From NCBI GenBank assembly GCA_021804455.1, contig JAJZHT010000054.1:1-7516 (forward strand): a DNA stretch of 7,516 nt, read 5' to 3'. The DNA is from Pseudomonadota bacterium (GTDB lineage: Bacteria > Pseudomonadota > Alphaproteobacteria > Paracaedibacterales > CAIULA01). The notes under the pieces were generated by a model. That model saw nothing but the letters and a program-made list of their open reading frames with translations. It was not told the DNA's origin and ran no database searches. Each line of letters opens with the position of its first letter. Within the stretch, counting starts at the first letter, position 1. Positions 1-6,844 of the stretch are shown piece by piece. The translations under genes were made by a program, and so were the position numbers.

Positions 1-2
1 TC

Positions 3-119
3 AAACGCAAATCCATCGTCGTCTCCCGATCCTTAACTATGATCGAAGCTACCATGAAAATCTTCGCCGCCATCCATGTCAATAAATCCCTTAACCTTAA
101 CCTAAATATCTTAAGTTAA
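3..119 (+). CDS. Possible C-terminal end of an upstream gene
   Basis: An open frame runs in from the left edge and ends at TAA 117-119, giving 38 residues (starting KRKSIVVSRS, ending NLNLNILS). It is the longest of the three forward frames at this edge, since the other two stop by about base 84. It lies 16 bases before the TTG start of the methyltransferase, as expected for an operon partner. The tail is too short and too uncharacteristic for me to name a family. A coding tail is the best explanation of this stretch, but non-coding sequence is possible. Confidence 0.4.
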   Translation, partial: KRKSIVVSRSLTMIEATMKIFAAIHVNKSLNLNLNILS

Positions 120-135
120 AAGTCTCTATCTTTTC

Positions 136-840
136 TTGACGTTCTGTTATGAATCCATAAAACCTGGGTATTATGATGAGATTTTTCATAAACGACTTGG
201 GATTCAAAGTTTTTGGCATCGCCTAAAATTTGCCGGTATTCAACGCTGTCTTCCCCAGGGAATAGAATCTGTTTTGGATGTTGGCTGTGGGCCTGGAACA
301 TTCTTGGGCAATTTCTTGCCTAAAGCTGTTAAGGGAATTGGTATTGATATTGCCCAACCGCAAATAGATTACGCTTGCGCCAAATATCAACAATCTCATA
401 TTGATTTTATGTGTACGGCCGATATTTTACCTTTCGACCATGATCACTTTGATGTTGTAACATGCATTGAGTTAATAGAGCATTTAAAACCCAAAGAGGT
501 TAGTCATTTACTGCACGAAATAAGGCGGGTGTTAAAACCAGGCGGAACATTTATTCTTACAACTCCTAATTATGCCGGTTTTTGGCCAATTGTAGAGTGG
601 TTTGTAAATCATTTGTCGCCGATTTCTTATAAAGAGCAGCATATTACAAAGTTTCGAAAAAAGACTTTAGCTAAGCTTCTTCAGCAACACGGTTTTAAAA
701 CAAAAGTTTCTCGTTACATGGGGTTTGCCCCTTTTACGGCCTGTTTTTCTCCTGAATTTTGTCTTGGTTTTGCTAATTTAGAGCGTCATATGGAAGCCGC
801 ATATGGAATGCTTTTATTAGCTACGGGATGCAAGATTTAG
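136..840 (+). CDS. Class I SAM-dependent methyltransferase
   Basis: A soluble methyltransferase of the UbiE/Methyltransf_11 type, 234 residues long. The SAM-binding motif I is VLDVGCGPG at 46-54. The acidic residue that contacts the ribose is D71 in GIGIDIAQ. The adenine-side motif is ADILPFDHDHFD at 95-106, and the post-motif LKPGG is at 133-137, followed by a TTPNY strand. The only usable start before motif I is TTG 136: there is no in-frame ATG until residue 92, and an in-frame stop lies at 112-114. I see no clear Shine-Dalgarno. The conserved block beginning near YESIKPGYYDEIF suggests the N-terminus is complete or nearly so. The substrate cannot be read from the sequence. The next gene starts 3 bases downstream and is a lipid-sugar synthase, so a methylation step in surface glycan or lipid synthesis is the likely role (inference). 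A quinone-type substrate is possible but less supported by context. Confidence 0.88.
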   Translation: MTFCYESIKPGYYDEIFHKRLGIQSFWHRLKFAGIQRCLPQGIESVLDVGCGPGTFLGNFLPKAVKGIGIDIAQPQIDYACAKYQQSHIDFMCTADILPFDHDHFDVVTCIELIEHLKPKEVSHLLHEIRRVLKPGGTFILTTPNYAGFWPIVEWFVNHLSPISYKEQHITKFRKKTLAKLLQQHGFKTKVSRYMGFAPFTACFSPEFCLGFANLERHMEAAYGMLLLATGCKI

Positions 841-843
841 CCT

Positions 844-1935
844 ATGACAGATTTAACAATTATTGTTCCCGTTTTGAACGAAGTACAAAACATTGCTCCT
901 TTCTGCCTTTCTATACAAAGGGCTTTATCGAACTGTTCGTGGCGGTGGGAAATTTTATTTGTGGATGATGATTCAAAGGATGGCACTGCTGAGGCTATAG
1001 AACAATTCGCCAACGAAAACCCTTTTATCTCCGTGCGATTAATTCGCCGTATTCATCGCTATGGTCTTAGCTCAGCGTGTATTGAAGGAATTTTAGCTTC
1101 TCTTTCTTCACTCATAGTCGTGATGGATGTTGACGGGCAACATGACGAAACTCTCTTGCCACAAATGATGGCGGAGTTCCAAAACCCTGAATTAGATCTT
1201 GTGATTGCCAGTCGTTATATCGAAGGTGGAAGTACGGGATCTTTGGCAGCTAAGAGAGTTCGCGTCAGCGAAATGGCCACACAGCTTGCCCAATTTTTAT
1301 CAAAAACGGATGTTACCGATCCCATGAGCGGGTTTTTTATGGTTAAAAGGGTCTGTTTTAAAGCTGCTGCTAAACAATTATTTGGGCAGGGTTTTAAAAT
1401 TCTACTGGATATCCTTTTAACCACGCCTGGCAAGCTGACGATCAAAGAATTACCGTACCATATGCGCTCTCGCCAATATGGGGAAAGCAAACTCAACGCC
1501 AAGGTTGTTTTAGATTATTTCCTATTGTTGGCTCACCATCTTTGCGGATGGTTTTTCCCCCTGGACTTTATGCTTTTTATTCTTGTTGGCTTTATTGGCA
1601 GTTTGTTTCATCTTTTTGTTTTAGGAATAGCCTTAAAAAGTCACACCTTAACTTTTTTAGAAGCCCAATCTTTGGCAACATTGGTCACGGTTGGTATCAA
1701 TTTTTATTTTAATAATACCCTTACTTTTTCTTATCAAAGATTGCGAGGAAGAAGGATTTATAAAGGTTTGTTAAAATTCTTAGGTTTATGTAGCCTTGGG
1801 TTCTTATTAAATTTATCGGTTTCCTATACAACTTTTTCATTTTTGCATTCTTGGGTTGTTGCGGGATTGCTGGGGTATATCATCAGTGGTCTTTGGAACT
1901 ATATGTGCAGCAAAACATCGATATGGACCCCCTAG
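844..1935 (+). CDS. Polyprenol-phosphate sugar synthase (GT2, DPM1-like) fused to GtrA-like membrane domain
   Basis: Bifunctional 363-residue protein. Residues 1-230 are a GT-A fold family 2 glycosyltransferase: start TIIVPVLNE (5-13), FVDDDSKDGT (39-48), the metal-binding MDVDGQHD (94-101) with DVD at 95-97, the SGFF segment (162-165) and the YGESKLN element (212-218). These are the landmarks of dolichol/undecaprenyl-phosphate mannose or glucose synthases, which transfer a sugar from GDP- or UDP-sugar to a polyprenyl phosphate at the cytoplasmic face. Residues 240-355 hold four membrane segments (about 240-260, 272-290, 306-328, 333-352). They include INFYFNNTLTF (285-295), the counterpart of the FxxNRxWTF signature of GtrA, a family thought to help flip the lipid-linked sugar. 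The same fusion is known in other bacteria. ATG 844 lies 3 bases after the methyltransferase stop, which implies cotranscription. Sugar identity cannot be told from sequence. Confidence 0.9.
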   Translation: MTDLTIIVPVLNEVQNIAPFCLSIQRALSNCSWRWEILFVDDDSKDGTAEAIEQFANENPFISVRLIRRIHRYGLSSACIEGILASLSSLIVVMDVDGQHDETLLPQMMAEFQNPELDLVIASRYIEGGSTGSLAAKRVRVSEMATQLAQFLSKTDVTDPMSGFFMVKRVCFKAAAKQLFGQGFKILLDILLTTPGKLTIKELPYHMRSRQYGESKLNAKVVLDYFLLLAHHLCGWFFPLDFMLFILVGFIGSLFHLFVLGIALKSHTLTFLEAQSLATLVTVGINFYFNNTLTFSYQRLRGRRIYKGLLKFLGLCSLGFLLNLSVSYTTFSFLHSWVVAGLLGYIISGLWNYMCSKTSIWTP

Positions 1936-1941
1936 GAAATA

Positions 1942-4278
1942 ATGACAGAACGCCCAATCCAACCTCATTATTTTTTAACGGTTTTGGTTTTGATACAAAC
2001 CGTTGCCTATAACGCAATTGGATCTCAATTTGTGCGGTTTCTTGTCTGTTTATCGTTTCTTTTTCTCTACCTTGTTTTATTACCTAGGGATCATTTTTTT
2101 CAATTGGGAATTGTCTTTCGTTTTATCACCCGTCAAAAGCTAAATTTATTGACAAGACCTGTTTTGCAAAATGTTGCCTTAAAAAAAATATGGGCACCCG
2201 CTTGGTTTATCGTTCTTTCTTGCCTTTGTATAACCCTTTTGACTATAGGGAGTTTATTGGGAACCTCCATCAGCCCCAGAAATTACGGTTTATATTTACC
2301 CATTATATTTTTATGGGTGGGACATTTCTTTTGTGTTGTTCCTTCACGTTTTTTTTTGAAAAAAACAAACCATATATTTTTAAAAATTTATAGACGCTAT
2401 CCCGAATCTTTAAAAATATTGCTTCTTTTTGGTTATGGTGCATGTTTTATTACAGCGTGTCTTTCTTGGTGTTTAGCCTTCAGAAGTTCCCTATCTTACG
2501 AATGGTGGAATGAGTTTGGTTTTTATGACAAACGCTTTGTTTATGGGTGCTATTTACTGTTAACGGTTGTTTTTTTATTTTTCCCCTTCTTCTTGTATGC
2601 CTTTAAAAATCGTGCCCCATACTATGGAAGGATCATTCCGGATCAAGCTTTATCTCACTATATAAGTCTTAAAATTCTTATTGGCTTAGGAATAACCTTT
2701 ATTTTATGGGGTCCTCCGTGGAATTTGACCTATGTCCTTAATATTCCTGACCTCCATGAGGTTGTACATCTAGGCCCTATTTTAGCGATGAAGCAAGGCA
2801 AAATCGCCTTTACAGAAGCAGAAATACAATATGGTCCAGGCTCTCAATTGTTTCATTATTTGTACATGAAAAGTCAGGGATTTAATCTTTTAGCTTTTCG
2901 TGAATCTTGTATTTTTTTGCACACCCTTTTTGTAGCCTTCTTCATAGGTTGTTGTGCTTTTTATCTTCGTTTATCTGAAGTCTGTCTTGTCTTTTTATTA
3001 TCTTTATCGGGGCTAACACCACTTCTATTGTTTGGGTTTGATAATCAGGGGCTTTCCTTTGGATTTTGGGGATGGTTTAATGGGTTTCGTTATTGTAGTC
3101 CTGTATTTTTATCCCTTGTGTTATGGCACGTTCTATACCGATCTTCCTGGAAAAAATTTCATACGGCCATGGCTGGGTTGATCCATGGTATTTTATGCTA
3201 TATGGCCCAGGAAAATTTTTCATGTGGGTTGTTGGTACTGGGACTGTCTTGTATGGTTAGCCTATCAATAGGCTTATTAAACCTAAGAACTCTTTTTATG
3301 CTCGCAGCCTGGTTTTTGGGAGGGTTTATAGTAGCATGGTTGCCCGTCTGCATTTTTTACGGTTTGGTGGGGCAATGGGGGCTTTTTGTGGAGCGTTATT
3401 TTGCCGTTTCTTCTCTTGTGGTGGCTGGATTTTCTAATACACCCTGGAGCAGTCATTATTATAATCCTTTCTTTTTAGGGTACGCTTTAACACCTTTTGT
3501 TTTAACCGCGGTGGGAGTGTTCATTCTTTATCGGCGCCGCTTCAGAACCTACCTCGCCCTAACACCGGAAGAGGTCAAGATTATTTTTGTTTTAAGTGCC
3601 GCTATTGCTTTACATCAAATCAGTCTTTTCCGTGCTGATGATACTCATTTCAGAGCCACGTTATTAGCATTGCCGGTTCTTTTAGTTCTGGTGGGCCAGT
3701 ATTTATATCGCCTGTTTTCTTCTTGTCCTCAAGAGTATGGAAAAATGTTTTTGGGGTTCTGTTTGTCTCTTTTGGTGATATACCCCATTGATTTGTCCTT
3801 TTCTCATCTGGGATGCTTGCTCGAAGGTTCTATGAAAAAATATACTGTTCAAAAACTGTTACCTTCTGAACCCATGATCTTATTCGATAAAATTGGATTT
3901 CCTCTTCCTGCAGAGAAAGTTTGCTGTACGTATAGTACTTTAACTTTATCGGATTATGTGCGCGAAATGACCTCTCTAAAAGACCTCATTGGTGACCGCC
4001 CAACGATTGTTGTATCAATGCCTGGCAATATAACTTCGGGTGTTTACTTTTTCGCCGACTTAAAAATTGGTACTTCTATGATTGAATCATACCACTCTCT
4101 TGTTCATTCTCCAGATAGAATCCGTCTTCTTCAGCAGATTCAAAAAAATCCCTGCGGTTGTTTGATTGTAGAAAATTTGGAAAGTGAAGAAGCTCATCTT
4201 TTCTTAAAACGCTTTCCTAAGGCCAGAATTATCAAAAGGTTTTACCAAGGGGTTTATTATATTTTATTGATGGATTAG
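1942..4278 (+). CDS. Large polytopic membrane protein, probable GT-C-type glycosyltransferase
   Basis: A 778-residue integral membrane protein with roughly 14-16 hydrophobic segments spread over residues 10-617, then a soluble tail (about 620-778). I do not recognise a named family. Several features resemble GT-C (PMT/ArnT-like) enzymes, which use polyprenyl-phosphate sugars. An acidic cluster DLHE (270-273) follows a hydrophobic segment, as in the first periplasmic loop of those enzymes. A QYGPGSQLF segment is at 296-304. A charged RADDTHFRA patch (564-572) lies between two late helices. A C-terminal domain after the last helix is also typical of the class. The gene follows the lipid-sugar synthase by 6 bases, and an AGGA Shine-Dalgarno at 1934-1937 overlaps that gene's stop. 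It is therefore the best candidate to use the lipid-linked sugar. A flippase or polymerase role (O-antigen ligase-like) is an alternative. Codon use looks like that of its neighbours. Confidence 0.78.
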   Translation: MTERPIQPHYFLTVLVLIQTVAYNAIGSQFVRFLVCLSFLFLYLVLLPRDHFFQLGIVFRFITRQKLNLLTRPVLQNVALKKIWAPAWFIVLSCLCITLLTIGSLLGTSISPRNYGLYLPIIFLWVGHFFCVVPSRFFLKKTNHIFLKIYRRYPESLKILLLFGYGACFITACLSWCLAFRSSLSYEWWNEFGFYDKRFVYGCYLLLTVVFLFFPFFLYAFKNRAPYYGRIIPDQALSHYISLKILIGLGITFILWGPPWNLTYVLNIPDLHEVVHLGPILAMKQGKIAFTEAEIQYGPGSQLFHYLYMKSQGFNLLAFRESCIFLHTLFVAFFIGCCAFYLRLSEVCLVFLLSLSGLTPLLLFGFDNQGLSFGFWGWFNGFRYCSPVFLSLVLWHVLYRSSWKKFHTAMAGLIHGILCYMAQENFSCGLLVLGLSCMVSLSIGLLNLRTLFMLAAWFLGGFIVAWLPVCIFYGLVGQWGLFVERYFAVSSLVVAGFSNTPWSSHYYNPFFLGYALTPFVLTAVGVFILYRRRFRTYLALTPEEVKIIFVLSAAIALHQISLFRADDTHFRATLLALPVLLVLVGQYLYRLFSSCPQEYGKMFLGFCLSLLVIYPIDLSFSHLGCLLEGSMKKYTVQKLLPSEPMILFDKIGFPLPAEKVCCTYSTLTLSDYVREMTSLKDLIGDRPTIVVSMPGNITSGVYFFADLKIGTSMIESYHSLVHSPDRIRLLQQIQKNPCGCLIVENLESEEAHLFLKRFPKARIIKRFYQGVYYILLMD

Positions 4279-4415
4279 GAAAAACTTAGGAGATTTTTTT
4301 AATCCCTATAAAATATCGCCCCTAACCCCAAGGTTACGAGAGAATTTTGAGGAGGCTTTTATCAAAGTATGGTAGAAAAGGGAATTGTTTGATCCTGTAT
4401 TTTCTTAAGCGCTTT
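4279..4415 (+). promoter_or_regulatory. Leader region of the metNI operon with probable promoter and stranded Shine-Dalgarno
   Basis: This 137-base gap is the only sizeable non-coding stretch between genes. A -10-like TAAAAT is at 4309-4314, with a poor -35 candidate TTAGGA at 4286-4291 (17-base spacer). A small hairpin TAACC-CCAA-GGTTA lies at 4323-4336. A very strong Shine-Dalgarno, GAGGAGG, is at 4349-4355. No good long start codon follows it: ATG 4369 opens only a seven-codon frame (MVEKGIV, stop 4390-4392), 13 bases downstream. The arrangement could be a translated leader peptide or a folded regulatory leader. No known SAM riboswitch consensus is visible to me. Confidence 0.35.
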
Positions 4416-5477
4416 ATGTCGTCCTCCTTGCCTCTTTTGCGTATTGAACGCCTTGGAAAGAGTTTTTTTCATCAAGAAAAGAAAGAAAAAATTCTTCACA
4501 ATCTTAACCTTACGATCAAGGAGGGAACGATTGTTGGCATTATTGGGCGAAGTGGGGCTGGGAAAAGTACACTGCTTCGATGTTTAAATGGGTTAGAAAA
4601 GCCTGATGAAGGTCATATTTTCTTTGATGAAGAGGATCTTTGCCAACTGGCTGAAGAAGACCTCCGTTCTTACAGAAAAAAAATGGGCGTTGTTTTCCAA
4701 AATTATAATCTTCTACAATCAAAAACTGTTTTTGATAACATCGCCTTGCCTTTAAAACTCTCGGGCTATTCTCTCCAAGATCAGAAGAACCGGGTTGAAG
4801 AGTTGGCGAAATTGGTGGGATTGCATCAAAAATTGTCATCTTATCCTCATCAATTAAGTGGTGGTCAATGTCAAAGGGTTGCTATTGCGCGCGCTTTGGC
4901 GATAGAGGCCGAGTTGTTGCTTTGTGATGAATTCACATCAGCTTTGGATTCAAAAACAACCTTGGAAATTTTGAATTTATTAAAAAAACTCCGTCAGAAA
5001 TTAGGATTAACCATCATTTTTGTAACCCACGACATGAAGGTAATTCAACATATCGCTGACTATGTTTATGTTTTGGATCAAGGATCTTTGGTTGAACAAG
5101 GACCTACGTTGCCTATTTTGATGGCAGCCCAACATCCTGTAACCCAATCCTTGTTACACGAATTTTTAAAGGATGAGTTGCCTGATTTTATCACTTCAAA
5201 GTTGCATTTTAACATTCAAGACCGTGATGATGTCGTCTTAAAATTAACATTTAACAATCAATCAGCCACCAAACCCTTGATTTCACAGTTGGTGCAAAAA
5301 TGGAATCTTCCCATGAATATTCTGGGGGGTAATTTGCATCACAAAGATCACGAAATGTTTGGACATTTAATGGTGTGTTTAAAATATGATGTTGATGTGA
5401 TGCAGGAGATTACGAACTTTTTAACGGATCATCATGTTCAGGTTAAAATTATGGGATATTTGCAATGGCAATCTTGA
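4416..5477 (+). CDS. metN: Methionine ABC importer ATP-binding protein MetN
   Basis: The cytoplasmic ATPase of the methionine importer. From ATG 4416 it is 353 residues, close to the 343 typical of MetN. Motifs in order are Walker A GRSGAGKST (44-52), Q-loop VVFQNYNLL (92-100) with Q95, signature LSGGQ (147-151), Walker B LLLCDE (167-172) followed by FTSALDS, and H-loop H205 in VTHD. Residues from about 250 form a NIL domain (VVLKLTFNNQ at 273-282, MNILGGNLHH at 300-309). In MetN this domain binds intracellular methionine and blocks transport (transinhibition). A longer reading from TTG 4347 adds 23 residues and is less likely. TTG 4389, behind an AGGG at 4379-4382, is another possibility. 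The signature-following residue is F where A or P is usual. Its C-terminus overlaps metI by 13 bases, so translation is probably coupled. Confidence 0.93.
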   Translation: MSSSLPLLRIERLGKSFFHQEKKEKILHNLNLTIKEGTIVGIIGRSGAGKSTLLRCLNGLEKPDEGHIFFDEEDLCQLAEEDLRSYRKKMGVVFQNYNLLQSKTVFDNIALPLKLSGYSLQDQKNRVEELAKLVGLHQKLSSYPHQLSGGQCQRVAIARALAIEAELLLCDEFTSALDSKTTLEILNLLKKLRQKLGLTIIFVTHDMKVIQHIADYVYVLDQGSLVEQGPTLPILMAAQHPVTQSLLHEFLKDELPDFITSKLHFNIQDRDDVVLKLTFNNQSATKPLISQLVQKWNLPMNILGGNLHHKDHEMFGHLMVCLKYDVDVMQEITNFLTDHHVQVKIMGYLQWQS

Positions 5478-6112
5478 ATCTTATAGCCCAGGGTTTATAT
5501 GAAACCGTCTTGATGGTGGCAACATCGCTGATCCTAGGGATCGTGGCCGGAGGGAGCCTTGGTATTTATCTTTATTACCACAGTCAGCACGGTCTTAAGC
5601 CCCGTCTCTACCTTTATCATAGTCTTGAATTTATCATCAATTCTATCCGTTCAATACCCTATATTATTTTGACGGTTTTGCTGATTCCTTTGACGCGCCT
5701 TTTAACAGGCAGCTCTATTGGAACTTTATCCGCTATTGTCCCCTTATCCTTGGCGGCCATTTTATTGATTGCGCGCGCAACAGAGGATACTTTTAAAGGG
5801 ATTCCTAAAGGATTGGTCGAGATGGGGTTAGCCTTAGGGGCCAAGCCTCGATATTTGATAGGAAGAATCCTTTTACCCGAGGTTTTGTCTCCTCTTATCG
5901 ATGAAATAACTAATATTGCTATTATTCTGGTTGGATTCTCGGCGATGGCTGGCACCGTGGGTGGAGGAGGCCTTGGCGACTTGGCGATCCGTTATGGGTA
6001 TCAACGTTATGATACGACTTTGATGGTTCTGATTGTCATCATCTTATGGATTTTGGTACAACTGATTCAAGGGATGGGACGTTTTCTCTCCCGTTATTTT
6101 AGGTATCATTGA
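5465..6112 (+). CDS. metI: Methionine ABC importer permease MetI
   Basis: The membrane component that partners MetN to import methionine and related compounds. It is 215 residues long, against 217 in E. coli. There are about five hydrophobic segments (around 13-37, 55-77, 85-104, 145-165, 186-205). Family-diagnostic stretches include INSIRSIPYIIL (58-69), IPLTRLLTGSSIG (74-86), AIVPLSLA (90-97) and LVGFSAMAGTVGGGGLG (155-171). The EAA coupling loop that docks on MetN is EMGLALGAKPRYLIG (119-133), ending in LLPEV (136-140). The start ATG 5465 lies inside the end of metN and has GGGA at 5453-5456 as ribosome binding site. No MetQ binding protein follows: the next gene is cutA after a single base. 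Confidence 0.95.
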   Translation: MAILNLIAQGLYETVLMVATSLILGIVAGGSLGIYLYYHSQHGLKPRLYLYHSLEFIINSIRSIPYIILTVLLIPLTRLLTGSSIGTLSAIVPLSLAAILLIARATEDTFKGIPKGLVEMGLALGAKPRYLIGRILLPEVLSPLIDEITNIAIILVGFSAMAGTVGGGGLGDLAIRYGYQRYDTTLMVLIVIILWILVQLIQGMGRFLSRYFRYH

Positions 6113-6113
6113 T

Positions 6114-6446
6114 ATGACAGGGAAAATAGCAGTCCTTTACACCCTTGTCTCCACAAAGGAGGAAGCGCGTCGTCTTGCCAAGCAAATCGTGACGGAACAT
6201 TGGGCAGCCTGCGTTAATATCTTTGCCTGCGATTCTGTTTATCGGTGGGAAGGAGAACTGCAAGAAACCTGTGAGTATGCACTTTTGATCAAAACGACCC
6301 AGGAACAGAGGGCATCTTTGGTGCAATGGATTAGCCAGCACCATCCTTACAAAACTCCCGCTGTTCTTTATGATTCTGACGTTTCTTGTTCTGGGGATTT
6401 TGCAAACTGGATTCGTGATCAGGTTACGGGCCATGTTCCAGGCTAA
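6114..6446 (+). CDS. cutA: CutA family divalent-ion tolerance protein
   Basis: A small soluble protein of 110 residues, the usual size for CutA1, which forms a ferredoxin-like trimer. Conserved family landmarks are AACVNI (31-36), SVYRWEGEL (41-49), the LLIKTT strand (57-62), HPYKTP (77-82) and the C-terminal WI (99-100). CutA was linked to copper and other divalent-ion tolerance in E. coli, but its biochemical role is still unclear, and trimeric CutA is structurally related to PII signalling proteins. ATG 6114 is one base after the metI stop, with AGG at 6101-6103. Two extra cysteines (C53, C92) sit outside the core motif; C33 lies within AACVNI. The position in a methionine-importer operon says little about function. 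Confidence 0.95.
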   Translation: MTGKIAVLYTLVSTKEEARRLAKQIVTEHWAACVNIFACDSVYRWEGELQETCEYALLIKTTQEQRASLVQWISQHHPYKTPAVLYDSDVSCSGDFANWIRDQVTGHVPG

Positions 6447-6777
6447 TCTCTTTCCGGAAAATCATCAGGGGAAACAGCCTTATCGTGTTCACAGCAAGGG
6501 AATCCATCTTTTCCTCAAGGTCACCCCAAAGGCTGCCAAAAGTCGCCTGGGGGAGATTGTTCCCGTAGGCGATCATGATGCTCTTAAGGTTTATGTTCAA
6601 GCGGTCGCTGAAAAGGGGCAGGCCAATCAAGAAGTCATTCGTTTTTTAAGCCGTTTATGGCGCATTCCCCAGCAAAATTTTCATCTGGTGGCGGGACAGA
6701 CCAGTCGTTACAAGACCTTACTTCTTCAAGATATCCCGGAAGAATACTTAAAAAAGTGTCTTGAATTGTTTTCTTAA
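6433..6777 (+). CDS. YggU/DUF167 family protein
   Basis: A small cytoplasmic protein of 114 residues belonging to the YggU/DUF167 family, whose function is unknown. Family landmarks are the strand IHLFLKVTPKAAKSRL (24-39), ALKVYVQAVAEKGQANQE (50-67, matching the usual apPxxGkAN turn) and GQTSRYK (88-94, the conserved GxxSRxK). I chose ATG 6433, which overlaps the end of cutA by 14 bases and gives a length close to the family's usual 95-100. An upstream ATG at 6370 would overlap cutA by 77 bases and add 21 hydrophobic residues unlike the family. Ribosome binding before 6433 is weak, so coupling to cutA translation is likely. In place of the usual 'PP' turn it has EK, a mild departure. Confidence 0.9.
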   Translation: MFQANLFPENHQGKQPYRVHSKGIHLFLKVTPKAAKSRLGEIVPVGDHDALKVYVQAVAEKGQANQEVIRFLSRLWRIPQQNFHLVAGQTSRYKTLLLQDIPEEYLKKCLELFS

Positions 6778-6802
6778 TCTTTTGTTTACATTTAGAAGAT
6801 TA
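6775..6802. repeat. Short AT-rich inverted repeat after the yggU-like gene
   Basis: TAATCTT at 6775-6781 pairs with AAGATTA at 6796-6802 around a 14-base loop and spans the stop codon of the DUF167 gene. It is not followed by a T run on either strand, so it is a poor intrinsic terminator. It could stabilise the mRNA 3' end or serve as an operator for the next gene, whose promoter must lie in or near this gap if that gene is transcribed on its own. Confidence 0.35.
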
Positions 6803-6844
6803 GAATAAGGGCATAGTAACACCCAATATATAAAAGATGTTCTT

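Noticed and set aside
89..106. Telomere-like CCTTAA repeats
   Set aside because: There are only two perfect copies plus one partial copy. They are explained by Leu-Asn repeats at the end of the putative upstream frame or by chance in AT-rich DNA.
1215..1502. Antisense open frame opposite the GT2 gene, and similar frames opposite metN, metI, cutA and the yggU-like gene
   Set aside because: Each lies fully opposite a gene with clear family motifs, has no family signature or ribosome site of its own, and is what chance predicts.
2190..2393. Second + strand open frame inside the large membrane protein gene
   Set aside because: It is a frame-shifted shadow of a continuous 778-codon frame, with no domain signature.
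4272..4305. Intrinsic terminator after the large membrane protein gene
   Set aside because: GGATTA and TAATCC can pair, but the loop is about 22 bases, and the run of seven Ts lies before the second arm rather than after it.
4347..4415. Extension of MetN by 23 residues from a TTG at 4347
   Set aside because: The extra residues (starting MRRLLSKYGRKG) are not MetN-like, the TTG has no ribosome site before it and overlaps GAGGAGG itself, and the ATG at 4416 gives the family's normal length.
4279..4415. SAM-II or other known methionine-related riboswitch in the metN leader
   Set aside because: I could not align any known SAM riboswitch core. The only clear helix is a five-base-pair hairpin, so it is kept as an unassigned leader.
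6370..6432. Longer start for the YggU-like gene at ATG 6370
   Set aside because: It would overlap cutA by 77 bases and add a hydrophobic segment absent from the DUF167 family. ATG 6433 fits the usual length better.
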